A stretch of DNA of 64,000 nt from Hassallia sp050875635 (GTDB taxonomy: Bacteria > Cyanobacteriota > Cyanobacteriia > Cyanobacteriales > Nostocaceae). This document shows, in pieces, positions 27,064-35,441 of the stretch; the stretch's first letter is position 1, and the number at the start of each line of letters is the position of its first letter. The stretch lies in contig NZ_JBPAOH010000012.1 of NCBI RefSeq assembly GCF_050875635.1, positions 31,270-95,269 on the forward strand, in the 5' to 3' direction. Below the pieces are notes generated by a model. It had not been told where the DNA came from, searched no databases, and worked only from the letters and a program-made list of their open reading frames with translations. Position numbers and translations under genes: made by a program.

Positions 27064-27800
27064 TTACTTAAATAAGGAATTAAATTCCAAGATATCAGCA
27101 AAGCATTTAACACATGTACCATTGCGCTGCAAATCTTCAGTCATGCGATCGCGCACAATTTCACTTACCTTAGCGTTTTCCTGACTCATCCGCGTCAGCA
27201 TTCCCTGTGCTTGCAATGCACCCCAACGTTTGCGATATTCATCGAATTCTTTGGGTGGGTCAAATCCATAAGCGATGACATCTGTCAACTCGCTTCGTTC
27301 GACACTTTGACCGAGACTGAGTTTTTCTTGCAGTTTTGCCATTACCCAAGGTGTATGACCTGAAACCAAAATAAAAGCTGTGTATGCAGAAAAATCAGGA
27401 TGTCTTCCCAAACGACCCAAACGTTGCACCATAGTTGCCGAGTCACTACTCTCAAAAATCAACAGGTGAATTTTAAAGTCAACCCCAACATCCACCGCAG
27501 ATGTTCCCACAATCAAAACTGGTTGCTTGGCATCTTTAAGTTTAGCTTGGATTTCTAACCTTTCGTGACGGTCAATGCGTCCGCTAATTTCTCTGACAAT
27601 AACTTCACAGGAGTAATTCCTGAAGTTTCCGAGTTATCAAACCCGCTTTGGCAACAGAATTGACAATCATCAAACCTCTACCTATCGTCTGAAAAATATT
27701 GCTCATAGTCAAGTTCATCTGTAATGCCAGCATAGCTGCCTTTTGGCATTAAAGGGCTAATAGTTCTATAAAATATAGGCAAATATTACCATTACTTATA
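27064..27800 (-). pseudogene. cas3: cas3 helicase remnant (cyanobacterial type I-D-like)
   Basis: Frame segments join as: LPIFYRTISPLMPKGSYAGI to a TAG (27678-27680); then RGLMIVNSVAKAGLITRKLQ to a TGA near 27612; then EVIVREISGRIDRHERLEI and, to the TAA at 27064, VGTSAVDVGVDFKIHLLIFE with MVQRLGRLGRHPDFSAYTAF. GTSAVDVGVDF and QRLGRLGR correspond to superfamily 2 helicase motifs V and VI, in the version seen in cyano-type Cas3. The helicase N-terminal half is missing. It lies directly upstream of a cas6 fragment and a CRISPR array. Confidence 0.75.
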
Positions 27801-27911
27801 GTTCTATTGCTGAAAGGACGCGGCTATCTTTATGACTGGCATTTGTTCAATAATACTAGAATATGAGAAAGATTGATGAAAATCTCATGCAGTAGAGAAA
27901 ATATATTACCC

Positions 27912-28580
27912 ATGAATTCCAAAAATCTTTCAAAATCAGCTTTTTTTCAAACTACTAGTTACTTGATACTCAGTATCTGGACTGTAACGAATACATTACA
28001 ATTCGCCAAAGCAGAAGTACGCGATTTAAATATTACCAAACAACATGCACAACCACAACTAGTGGCGCAGTTCTCAGGCAACCAAGACCAAGAGCGATCG
28101 CAACTTCGGCAAACAGCAAACACTTTATTGAACCAAGGTAATTTGACTGGTGCGGAAGAAAATTTACGTAAGTTAATTAAAAAGTTTCCTGAAGATAGTT
28201 TCGGATATTACCAGTTAGGGAATGTTCTATTTCGTCAGGGTAAAAAAGAAGATGCAATCAAACAATATCAGAAAGCGACTCAGAAAAATTCTAAATATGC
28301 CCTTGCATACAATGCAATGGGTCAAGTTTATGCAAGTCAACAGCAATGGTCATCAGCAATTGCAGAGTATCAGAAAGCACTAACTATCAATCCTAATTAT
28401 GGTGATGCGTTGAGGAATATGGCTATAGCTCTTTGGGAACAAGGCAATCACAAAGAAGCGATCGCACATGCAGAAAAAGCATTAAATATTTTTAAAGCAC
28501 AAAATAGACCTGAGAAAGCAGGACAAATTGAGCAGATTTTACGGCAAATGAAAACTGGTGACGATCCGACGGTTTCGTAA
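27912..28580 (+). CDS. Exported tetratricopeptide-repeat protein
   Basis: 222 residues from ATG 27912, chosen because it begins the signal peptide (MNSKNLSKSAFFQTTSYLIL, cleavage near LQFAKA); ATG 27876 is the alternative. About four TPR units lie at ~70-205 (AEENLRKLIKKFPEDSFGYY, QLGNVLFRQGKKEDAIKQYQ, AYNAMGQVYASQQQWSSAIA, ALRNMAIALWEQGNHKEAI). It is a protein-interaction scaffold in the periplasm or at the outer membrane; the partner is unknown. A hairpin terminator follows 155 bp later. Confidence 0.82.
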   Translation: MNSKNLSKSAFFQTTSYLILSIWTVTNTLQFAKAEVRDLNITKQHAQPQLVAQFSGNQDQERSQLRQTANTLLNQGNLTGAEENLRKLIKKFPEDSFGYYQLGNVLFRQGKKEDAIKQYQKATQKNSKYALAYNAMGQVYASQQQWSSAIAEYQKALTINPNYGDALRNMAIALWEQGNHKEAIAHAEKALNIFKAQNRPEKAGQIEQILRQMKTGDDPTVS

Positions 28581-28735
28581 AGTAAAAGAGGCAACAAAGA
28601 AAAAATTACATCCTAATCTTATACCAGGGACATTCCGTTCGCCTTGGTCTCCCACAAAACAAGGAATAAGAGTTTCAGAGAGTTATTGCCTAAGTCCTGC
28701 AATCTACAGAAATCATCATCCTAGAAATGAAACTC

Positions 28736-28779
28736 AAAATTTACCAGCCAAGGGGTATATCTTCTGGCTGGTAAATTTT
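28736..28779. terminator. 15-bp-stem hairpin, probable terminator
   Basis: AAAATTTACCAGCCA and its exact complement TGGCTGGTAAATTTT enclose a 14-base loop. It lies between the TPR gene (+) and a minus-strand hypothetical gene and could stop either transcript. Confidence 0.7.
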
Positions 28780-28837
28780 GACATTTAACTCTCTTTAGTC
28801 ATCTAATTTCTAGATGCATTCACTTATTTAACTAGCC

Positions 28838-29191
28838 TTAATCATCTGATATTTCTTGGATTTCCATTGACCACGGTATCCCCTTATCTGGTGAAAAAAG
28901 ATGAATTTTGGAGTTATTAGAAAACAACTTCAACTTTTTGACAAATTCGGGGATAGCGTTTGTGAGATGACAGTAACTTTCAACGTCATAGCAGATCATA
29001 ATTAACATCAAAGGGCTAGTATTTATCTGAAAATACCAGTGACAACTTGATAGTAAAATTCGCATAATCGGAGTACAGGCTTCGTAAAAGCGTCTGCAAG
29101 TAGCTTCTTCAAGCTGCCTGTACATTAACTCAGTAAGTAGGCTAGCCTTAGTTGTAGGCAAATCATCTGGATGAAGGTTAGATATATTCAT
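28838..29191 (-). CDS. Hypothetical protein
   Basis: 117 residues with a mixed alpha/beta composition (LLTELMYRQLEEATCRRFYE, LMLIMICYDVESYCHLTNAI, SKIHLFSPDKGIPWSMEIQE). I do not recognise a family. The central hydrophobic strand LMLIMICYDVES suggests a soluble globular fold. A repeat block separates it from the luciferase-like gene on the same strand. Confidence 0.5.
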   Translation of the reverse strand: MNISNLHPDDLPTTKASLLTELMYRQLEEATCRRFYEACTPIMRILLSSCHWYFQINTSPLMLIMICYDVESYCHLTNAIPEFVKKLKLFSNNSKIHLFSPDKGIPWSMEIQEISDD

Positions 29192-29456
29192 AACGAGTAA
29201 TTGTTAGTTGTTAGGTGTTAGTTGATAGTTGTTGCGTGTTAGTTGTTAGTTGATAGTTGATAGTTGATAGTTGATAGTTGTTAGGTGTTGGGCAATGGGC
29301 AATGGGCAATGGGCATTAGTAATAATTCTTTTTTTTCCCTTTTCCCTTTTCCCTTTCCCCCTCTTTAAATCCCCATGCCCTATGCACCATGCCCCATGCC
29401 CCATGCCCTATGCCCACTATCCACTATCCACTATCCACTAACCAATAACTAATCTC
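29192..29456. repeat. GTTGATA/GTTAGTT tandem units and core-A repeat, copy 2
   Basis: TTGTTAG/TTGATAG heptamers (29203-29285), GGGCAAT units (29289-29316), core A (29318-29374, near-identical to 16912-16960), CCCATGC units (to ~29415), then CCACTAT units (29415-29440). This is a compound of two repeat families. Confidence 0.85.
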
Positions 29457-29463
29457 AATCTTT

Positions 29464-30471
29464 TCATACATAATTTTGCACCTCTTGGTTATAACGTGTC
29501 AAACTGTCTAGGTTTTTTTGCAGATTTAACGAGCATGGGTTGAGTGCAAGAGTACCTAAATGAAGTTCATCTTGAAATCGTTTGATTTTGTCACGACAAG
29601 TAGTAACATCACCAATAATTGAGTTTTCAAGCAAATAGTCTTCATCAAAACAGGTTTTGTGACCATTAATTGGCTGAAGATGTTGACTGTTGTTGTTACA
29701 ACTTTGCACTCTCGTTCTGAATGCTTTCATTCTCTGGCTAAAGTTACGCAAAAAAGGTAATGCCTCATTTACTGCTTCATCGTAAGTACGAGCGACAAAA
29801 AAGAAGCGTGCTAGCATCAGTCTGTCAAAGCCATTAGAATTAATCGCACGATATTTCGCAACATTGTTCTTGAGCGTATCCATACTAAATGGCGCTCCCC
29901 CCATCAAGCCAAAAGAATTGAGAGCAGCAAAGGCGATCGCCTCATCATCACTGGTTGCTAAATATACTGGGATGTGTTTCTGCAAAGGCTTTGGATAAAC
30001 TGTTACGCTCGCGCATTCATAATATTTCCCGCTAAACGACACATTAGTGTCATACAGCAATTTATGAATCAACGTCATCGCTTCTAATGTTTTCGGACGT
30101 GATTCACTTGTAGGAGTGTTAAAGTGCTTATTTTGGTCAGGAAATGGTCCACCCTTGGCAATTCCAAACAAAAGTCGTCCGTTGCACAGATTATCTAATG
30201 TGGCAATGCTTTCTGCAATAGCGATCGGGTTGTGAAATGCTAGCAATACTGCTGCTGAACCTAATCGAATTGTGGAAGTCACACCCGCTAAATGTGCCAT
30301 CAATACCAAAATAGATGGACTCACACTAAAATCGTTAAAATGATGCTCTGTTACCCAAGCTGACTCAAATCCTAAGCTTTCTGCACGTCTGACTAATGCT
30401 ACTTGCTCAAAAATTGCACGACGAGCATCGAAATGATGATTTTCGTAATTGCAAAAAATTCCAGTTTTCAT
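29464..30471 (-). CDS. Luciferase-like (LLM class) flavin-dependent monooxygenase
   Basis: 335 residues from ATG 30471, whose first bases overlap the stop of the upstream gene (ATGA). It is a bacterial-luciferase TIM barrel: MKTGIFCNYENHHFDARRAI, ESAWVTEHHFNDFSVSPSIL, IRLGSAAVLLAFHNPIAIAE, and GRLLFGIAKGG. LLM enzymes use reduced FMN and oxygen, or F420, on diverse substrates, often in natural-product or xenobiotic metabolism. The THH/HHF pattern favours FMN, and the substrate is unknown. Translational coupling to the small gene at 30468-30827 suggests a shared role. Confidence 0.85.
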   Translation of the reverse strand: MKTGIFCNYENHHFDARRAIFEQVALVRRAESLGFESAWVTEHHFNDFSVSPSILVLMAHLAGVTSTIRLGSAAVLLAFHNPIAIAESIATLDNLCNGRLLFGIAKGGPFPDQNKHFNTPTSESRPKTLEAMTLIHKLLYDTNVSFSGKYYECASVTVYPKPLQKHIPVYLATSDDEAIAFAALNSFGLMGGAPFSMDTLKNNVAKYRAINSNGFDRLMLARFFFVARTYDEAVNEALPFLRNFSQRMKAFRTRVQSCNNNSQHLQPINGHKTCFDEDYLLENSIIGDVTTCRDKIKRFQDELHLGTLALNPCSLNLQKNLDSLTRYNQEVQNYV

Positions 30472-30827
30472 AGTAGGTGTTCCTGTTCTTGTGTCAACAT
30501 CCAGTGCAGTTCTAACCACAAGCGGGGATGAGCATCCTTTAACTTTGATTGGGGATCTCGCAACAAGCGACTAGCATTAATGCAAACAACTTCAGCTAGT
30601 CCCAGATGTTGTGCTACATCTTTGAGTACATCTTTTTGCTCTTTGAGAATAGCAATCATGCTATCAGGACAGTAAATTCCGATGTATGGTAGAGAGCGAT
30701 CGCAATGTTTTTTCCAAGAAGATTGAATAACTTTTATATAACAATGACGTAAGCATTCACCCAATTGTGGAAAAGAGTGATTAACAACTATCGTGAATTG
30801 TTGCACTAGGTCTGATTCTGTAATCAT
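30468..30827 (-). CDS. Small protein coupled to the luciferase-like enzyme
   Basis: 119 residues: YIGIYCPDSMIAILKEQKDV, LGLAEVVCINASRLLRDPQS, and AHPRLWLELHWMLTQEQEHL. I recognise no family. The stop TGA overlaps the ATG of the downstream monooxygenase by four bases, a strong sign of translational coupling. No signal peptide or membrane helix. Candidate roles are a subunit, carrier or flavin-reductase adaptor; this is inference only. Confidence 0.6.
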   Translation of the reverse strand: MITESDLVQQFTIVVNHSFPQLGECLRHCYIKVIQSSWKKHCDRSLPYIGIYCPDSMIAILKEQKDVLKDVAQHLGLAEVVCINASRLLRDPQSKLKDAHPRLWLELHWMLTQEQEHLL

Positions 30828-30917
30828 TTCAACCTCTATTTATGTGTGACTGGATACTGCAAATTTGGTCAGATTCCCAACTTATTAAATAAGTTGGGAA
30901 TCTGAAAAACTAAATAT

Positions 30918-31823
30918 CTAATACCGTCTATAGGACTTTGTGGTAATTGTACAAAAAGGTCGGCAAAGAAACTTTTTATTCATATCGGTTTCTGTAGATT
31001 CAAAGACTATGAAATGCTGTATTAACTCTCTTATACGCCGTTTGTCAAAAACACCTTGAATTAACACTTCTAGCTCAGTTGCGCCCTTGGCTGGAAAGTC
31101 CTCACCATCAATTGTGCGCCAAGGTAAAAACTCTTGCCAATTTGATGTTAATGTACCGATTCGCGCTCGATTTCCGCAAGTAATGACTAGGAATGTATTG
31201 TAATAAAATAGCTTTGGTATCTGTTGAATATAGGTTTGAATTCGTTCATAACCTGCTTGAAGCGTGACTTGTTCATCACTTGGTTGAATCGATACAATCA
31301 CTGCTAAAGGTAAGCCATTGATGAAAACAACCACATCAGGACAATGAGCATGACTACCCTCAACAACAGTAAAAGGATGAATAACTAGCCAATCATTATT
31401 CAGTAGATTATCCGAATCAATTAGCCACACTTTGTCATGAACTATTTGTTCATTCAAGAGATATTCAACTTCAATACCATTAGTTAAGAATTGATGAAAA
31501 CGTCGATTGTTTTCCAGTAGGTTGGAATCTGTGGAAGTAATTTGATTGATAGCGGTGGCGATCGCACTCTTTGGTAAAGTCGGGTTAATCAAGAGCAAAG
31601 CACTATAAAGGCGATCGCGCAAAATCACTTCACTATAACTACTGCGCCCTATACGATACTTAAGAGAGGCAATGTCTGACTCTAACAGAACTGTGTAGCC
31701 AATGACCTCGAACCAGGTGAGCAAAGATGGTGCTGCAACTGATTGTCCCAAGTCAAAGCGACGGCGAAGCTTTCTTGATATACTACTCGTCACAGTTGCT
31801 CTTTTTGGCTGTGCTGGATTCAT
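30918..31823 (-). pseudogene. Truncated type I restriction subunit HsdR (endonuclease domain only)
   Basis: 301 residues. They match the N-terminal region of HsdR (RLYSALLLINPTLPK, CPDVVVFINGLPLAVI, LEVLIQGVFDKRRIRELIQH, FIVFE), but the chain ends where the helicase should begin; full HsdR is ~1000 residues. In the PD-(D/E)xK motif the aspartate is kept (CPDVVVF), but the following ExK (normally IELK) reads VSIQ, so both catalytic residues are lost. No hsdM or hsdS is near. It is probably a dead fragment; a retained DNA-binding decoy is less likely. Confidence 0.85.
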
Positions 31824-31968
31824 ATCTAGTAAAAGACGTAATTTTCAGTCAATGCACAAGCAAAGCGCGAGTGCTTGCTAACATTGGTTGGTATATTTCC
31901 AAAGCGTATACGGCTTGCCATAACTATCAAAGCTGAAATTACTCCACAAAATTGTATCCGTTGATGCA

Positions 31969-31993
31969 TTTTTACCAAATTTGTTGGTAAAAA
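31969..31993. promoter_or_regulatory. Perfect 10-bp-arm inverted repeat, metal-island motif (orphan copy)
   Basis: TTTTTACCAA, spacer ATTTG, TTGGTAAAAA. The same spacing and core occur upstream of modA1, modA2 and the third ModA-like gene. Here it lies ~145 bp upstream of the dead hsdR gene, so its original target may have been lost. Confidence 0.6.
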
Positions 31994-32044
31994 CTCAAAT
32001 GATTGAGGGTTGGGAGTGTTGCGGAAGATTGAAGAATGAAAAAG

Positions 32045-32308
32045 TCAGGAAACAGCATTTCCTTTTCCTGGCTTTTGATTTCTGTTTCTCTGCGACAAAT
32101 AACCAAGTTGAACGTAACTTCTTTGTATGAGCAGCAAACCTATTGCAATCAGTAGTTTGATTAGTACAGGTGCAAAAATCAAACTTAAACTTAGGAAGAA
32201 CAAAGCAATGAATACTGCTATTGGCTGCTCTATTTGCTCCACGACACTTGTACTGATATGAATGGAAATTATCGCGCTTACCAAAGCAATCAATGAGAAT
32301 ACAAACAT
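32045..32308 (-). CDS. Small two-helix membrane protein
   Basis: 87 residues with hydrophobic stretches at ~2-18 and ~27-62 (AVFIALFFLSLSLIFAPVL and ALLIAIGLLLI-like) and a basic C-terminus (QRNRNQKPGKGN). AGGAAT before the ATG may be the ribosome-binding site. Unknown function. It lies downstream of nifN on the same strand, ~110 bp away, with no evidence of shared function beyond position. Confidence 0.5.
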   Translation of the reverse strand: MFVFSLIALVSAIISIHISTSVVEQIEQPIAVFIALFFLSLSLIFAPVLIKLLIAIGLLLIQRSYVQLGYLSQRNRNQKPGKGNAVS

Positions 32309-32418
32309 GACAATTCCTGTTATAAATTTGGTCTGAATTATAAGTTATAAGTAGTAAAAATAGCATCAGAAAAAACTCCTAACTCCCGTACAGACGTTCC
32401 ACACTTTCACGTCTGTAC

Positions 32419-33735
32419 CTAACTCCTAACTTTCCTTAAGGCTGACTGCTCTAAAAACAGGTTGCCAATATCAAATAAAAGCTGCATAGTGCCTCGGTAG
32501 CCAACTAGGGTAAAATGACTATGATCTAAGCGGTCAAAGATGGGAATCCCTAAACGATAGAGAGGAATATTTAAGCGTTGGGCGATCGCTCCTGCATGAG
32601 AGTTAGCAATTAACAAGTCAGATCCAGGTGCTAGTAGCTCAAAATCTTCCAAATCGCCGATAGTAACGCTGGTAATCGGAAGCTTTTCCAGCAGTGGAGA
32701 GCGTGTTGTCGTCACCGCTGCGTGAATCTGAACTCCCATCGATTGCAAAAAATGAACTGTTGACCAAAGTAAATCTGGTTCCAACGCTAGAGAAACTCGC
32801 TTGCAGCCAAACAGAAAGTGATTATCCAGCATCGCATTTTGCAACAAAGAGCGTTGGTGGCGATATTTTTCTGGTACGCTGTTACCACTAATATCTGTTA
32901 ATGCTTGGATAAATTTGTCTGTTGCTGAAAGTCCTGTCAGTTCACCAAACACCTCATAAGGTATGCTGAATTTCTTTTCCAAAATTTGCGCTGCATTCCG
33001 CATACTTTCACCTAGCGCCAAAGTAAACGCAGAACTGCCAATTGAGCGCAATTGTTTTAAAGTAGTACCATTTGCCGTAATTGCACGTTCGGAATCTTCA
33101 ATGTGACCATTTAATGAGCCAGAAAGGTCAGGTACAACAATAGGAACGAGTCCAAAGTCAGTGACAATCTCTTTGATTTCTTGTATATCCCCAGGATTGA
33201 AAGCAGAACTCGCCAAAATCGTGATTTGTCTGGGACAAGCATCTAAATCATCACTTTTTTGGGGAATTTCTTTGACTATACTTTCGACAGCAGCAGCAAA
33301 GCCATCCTGCAATGCACCTTTAAAATCCGGTGTAGAGACAACCACAATCGGCAGATAATCTAATTCTGGGTGACGGTAGCGAATTTCCTTGACAAAACGC
33401 CCCATATCATCTCCTCTGGTTTCCATCAATCCAGTCGTGCATAAACCGATAATTTCTGGCTTGCACTTCTGCACCAAAGTAAGAATTGCTTTTTCAACAT
33501 TTTCCTCCCCACCTAGAACCGTCGCAACTTCTGTCATCGCTGTCGTAGAAAGGGGAATGCTGCAACGGAAATGACGCGCTAATACAACTTTAGCTAAGGC
33601 AGTACAGCCTATTGAACCGTGTAATAAAGGCATTATTCCCTTCAATCCTAAAAAAGCTAGAGCTGCGCCCAAAGTTTGGCTTTGCTTGAGGGGATTAACT
33701 GCAACTGACGTGCTGGTAATGCTAAGAATTGCCAT
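32419..33735 (-). CDS. nifN: Nitrogenase cofactor scaffold subunit, NifN/VnfN type
   Basis: 438 residues from ATG 33735; longer starts overlap nifE. NifEN is the scaffold on which the Fe-S precursor matures to FeMo- or FeV-cofactor. Recognised by VNPLKQSQTLGAALAFLGLK, the HGSIGCTAL cysteine segment, LCTTGLMETRGDD, and TPDFKGALQDGFAAAVESIV. It starts two bases after the nifE stop with AGAGGT as ribosome-binding site, so the two are one operon. Divergence from the common cyanobacterial NifN (many changes in the first 60 residues) together with the Mo-sensing context suggests a second or vanadium-system copy (vnfN); this is inference. Confidence 0.9.
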   Translation of the reverse strand: MAILSITSTSVAVNPLKQSQTLGAALAFLGLKGIMPLLHGSIGCTALAKVVLARHFRCSIPLSTTAMTEVATVLGGEENVEKAILTLVQKCKPEIIGLCTTGLMETRGDDMGRFVKEIRYRHPELDYLPIVVVSTPDFKGALQDGFAAAVESIVKEIPQKSDDLDACPRQITILASSAFNPGDIQEIKEIVTDFGLVPIVVPDLSGSLNGHIEDSERAITANGTTLKQLRSIGSSAFTLALGESMRNAAQILEKKFSIPYEVFGELTGLSATDKFIQALTDISGNSVPEKYRHQRSLLQNAMLDNHFLFGCKRVSLALEPDLLWSTVHFLQSMGVQIHAAVTTTRSPLLEKLPITSVTIGDLEDFELLAPGSDLLIANSHAGAIAQRLNIPLYRLGIPIFDRLDHSHFTLVGYRGTMQLLFDIGNLFLEQSALRKVRS

Positions 33736-33737
33736 TT

Positions 33738-35087
33738 TTATACCTCTGCATTCCAAGGAGCGGGCTGACGTACTTCTGACCACACAGGATTGTAAAAAGC
33801 TGCATACAGTTCTTTCGCTACCTCTAATATGCCCAGATAGCCTGCATAGGGATGGTTGCGTTCGATGTTAATGTTGAGGAAAGGAATCTTAGCTGTTAGT
33901 GCAGTGTCTTGAAAGCGCGAGCCAGCAATCAACATATCAGCTTGATTTTCATTAATTATTTGTAGCATTTTTGCGGGACTATCTTGTTGGATGATGCTGT
34001 CCTCACCTAGCAAACTTTTGATTCTAGCTGTTTCTTCCTCAGTACTGTTGAGAGTACTAGTAGCAATAACTTTCATCCCCAACTTTTGAGCCGCAAAGAT
34101 AATCAACCAACTCTTAAAACTTCCCGTATAAAGGACAACCCGCTTACCTTGTAATTGGCTACGATAAACAGCAAGTTTCTCATCTAATGCGGCAGTTTCT
34201 TCAGCAATTAGCTTTTCTGTACGTTCTTGTAAATCTGCATTACCCAATTTGGCGGCAATATTCCGCAAACATTGATTGATTTGCTCTACACCATAGATAG
34301 ACTCTTCAATGTAGGGAATACCATAGCGTTTGTGCATCCTTTTTGCCATACTGGTTAATGATTTGGCAGAAAGTACCACGTTGAGCTTGGCACGATGAGC
34401 GTAACAAATTTCTTTGTAGCGAGCATCGTCGGTAATTTTTGCCAAAACTCGGATACCTAATTTCTCCAAAAGCGGCAAAACGTTCCACATTGCACCCGCG
34501 ATGTTATATTCACCAATCAAATTGATGTCATAAGGCGTGGTAAAATCAGGTTCAGCCGTGCCGATAACGTGTTCTAGTAAAGCTTCACCAGCAACGCGGT
34601 TGCCCATACTTTCGCTACCAATAAATCCTGGGCAATGTACGGGGATAGCGGGTATTCCTGTTTGCTCGGTAGCATCTTTGCAGACACCTTCGATGTCATC
34701 ACCAATCATGGCAGTGATGCAGGTAGAGTAGACAAATACCGCAGCTGGTTTGTAGCGTCTTTGCAATTCTATAATGCCTTTGTAGAGCTTTTTGGCTCCG
34801 CCAAAGATGATATCGCTTTCTTCTATTTCACTCGTAAAGCGGATCTTGTACAATGTTGAACCACTTGTAAGACTGCCATAACTTCCCCACATACTTGCAG
34901 CGCAGCCACTCGGTCCGTGGACTACATGAGCAGCATCAGCTATTGGTAGGAGAGTAATCATAGCACTATCAAACGCACAACCACCTTGAGCGGTTCCAGG
35001 TTGGGGTAGTGTAGATTTTTTCTTTGGCGAATTATCTTTGCATCCGGGTGCGAGGGAGTCGTTGATTTGTCCTGAGGTGGGTTTCAT
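33738..35087 (-). CDS. nifE: Nitrogenase cofactor scaffold subunit, NifE/VnfE type
   Basis: 449 residues, normal NifE length. Cluster-ligand regions: QGGCAFDSAM (~36), HGPSGCAASMWGS (~58) and STCITAMIGDDIEGVCK (~120). The C-terminal NINIERNHPYAGYLGI keeps the histidine-containing segment. It forms an alpha2beta2 complex with NifN. The SMWGSYGSLTSGSTLYKIRF stretch differs from the usual NifE pattern, hinting at an alternative-nitrogenase (vnfE-like) copy. No nifD, nifK, vnfD, vnfG or vnfK lies in the window, so the catalytic partner must be elsewhere. Confidence 0.9.
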   Translation of the reverse strand: MKPTSGQINDSLAPGCKDNSPKKKSTLPQPGTAQGGCAFDSAMITLLPIADAAHVVHGPSGCAASMWGSYGSLTSGSTLYKIRFTSEIEESDIIFGGAKKLYKGIIELQRRYKPAAVFVYSTCITAMIGDDIEGVCKDATEQTGIPAIPVHCPGFIGSESMGNRVAGEALLEHVIGTAEPDFTTPYDINLIGEYNIAGAMWNVLPLLEKLGIRVLAKITDDARYKEICYAHRAKLNVVLSAKSLTSMAKRMHKRYGIPYIEESIYGVEQINQCLRNIAAKLGNADLQERTEKLIAEETAALDEKLAVYRSQLQGKRVVLYTGSFKSWLIIFAAQKLGMKVIATSTLNSTEEETARIKSLLGEDSIIQQDSPAKMLQIINENQADMLIAGSRFQDTALTAKIPFLNINIERNHPYAGYLGILEVAKELYAAFYNPVWSEVRQPAPWNAEV

Positions 35088-35350
35088 AGGAACTGGGGAT
35101 TAGGGACTAGGGATTAGGGACGGTTGAAAAGAGAGATTTTTATGTGTGGGTTATCTATCTAATGCAACGTATGTAATAAAAGGGAATGAGAAATTCTACC
35201 TCCCATTCCCAAACAATCAACCAAAAGGAGAACACAAAAAACTAAACTATTAGTTTTGCCGCGAAAACATTGACAGATTAATGAATCGCGCGGGAATATC
35301 TATGCATACTTCATTCTTACACCTCCAGGTCGTTTCTACGATTCGGGAAA

Positions 35351-35373
35351 GGTGGGCTTTTTTTTAGCCCACC
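35351..35373. terminator. Hairpin between nifH and nifE
   Basis: GGTGGGCT and AGCCCACC enclose a run of seven T on the plus strand. On the minus (coding) strand it lies 69-91 bases after the nifH stop. It may be a transcript terminator or an RNA-stability or processing hairpin that raises nifH over nifEN. 35088-35350 otherwise holds only GGGACTAGGGATTAGG-type short repeats. Confidence 0.65.
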
Positions 35374-35441
35374 TGGTTGCTTACCGTCTGAAGCAACTTC
35401 TATTACTTCTTAAATAGAAGCAAAAGCTTTAGTTGTTTTAG

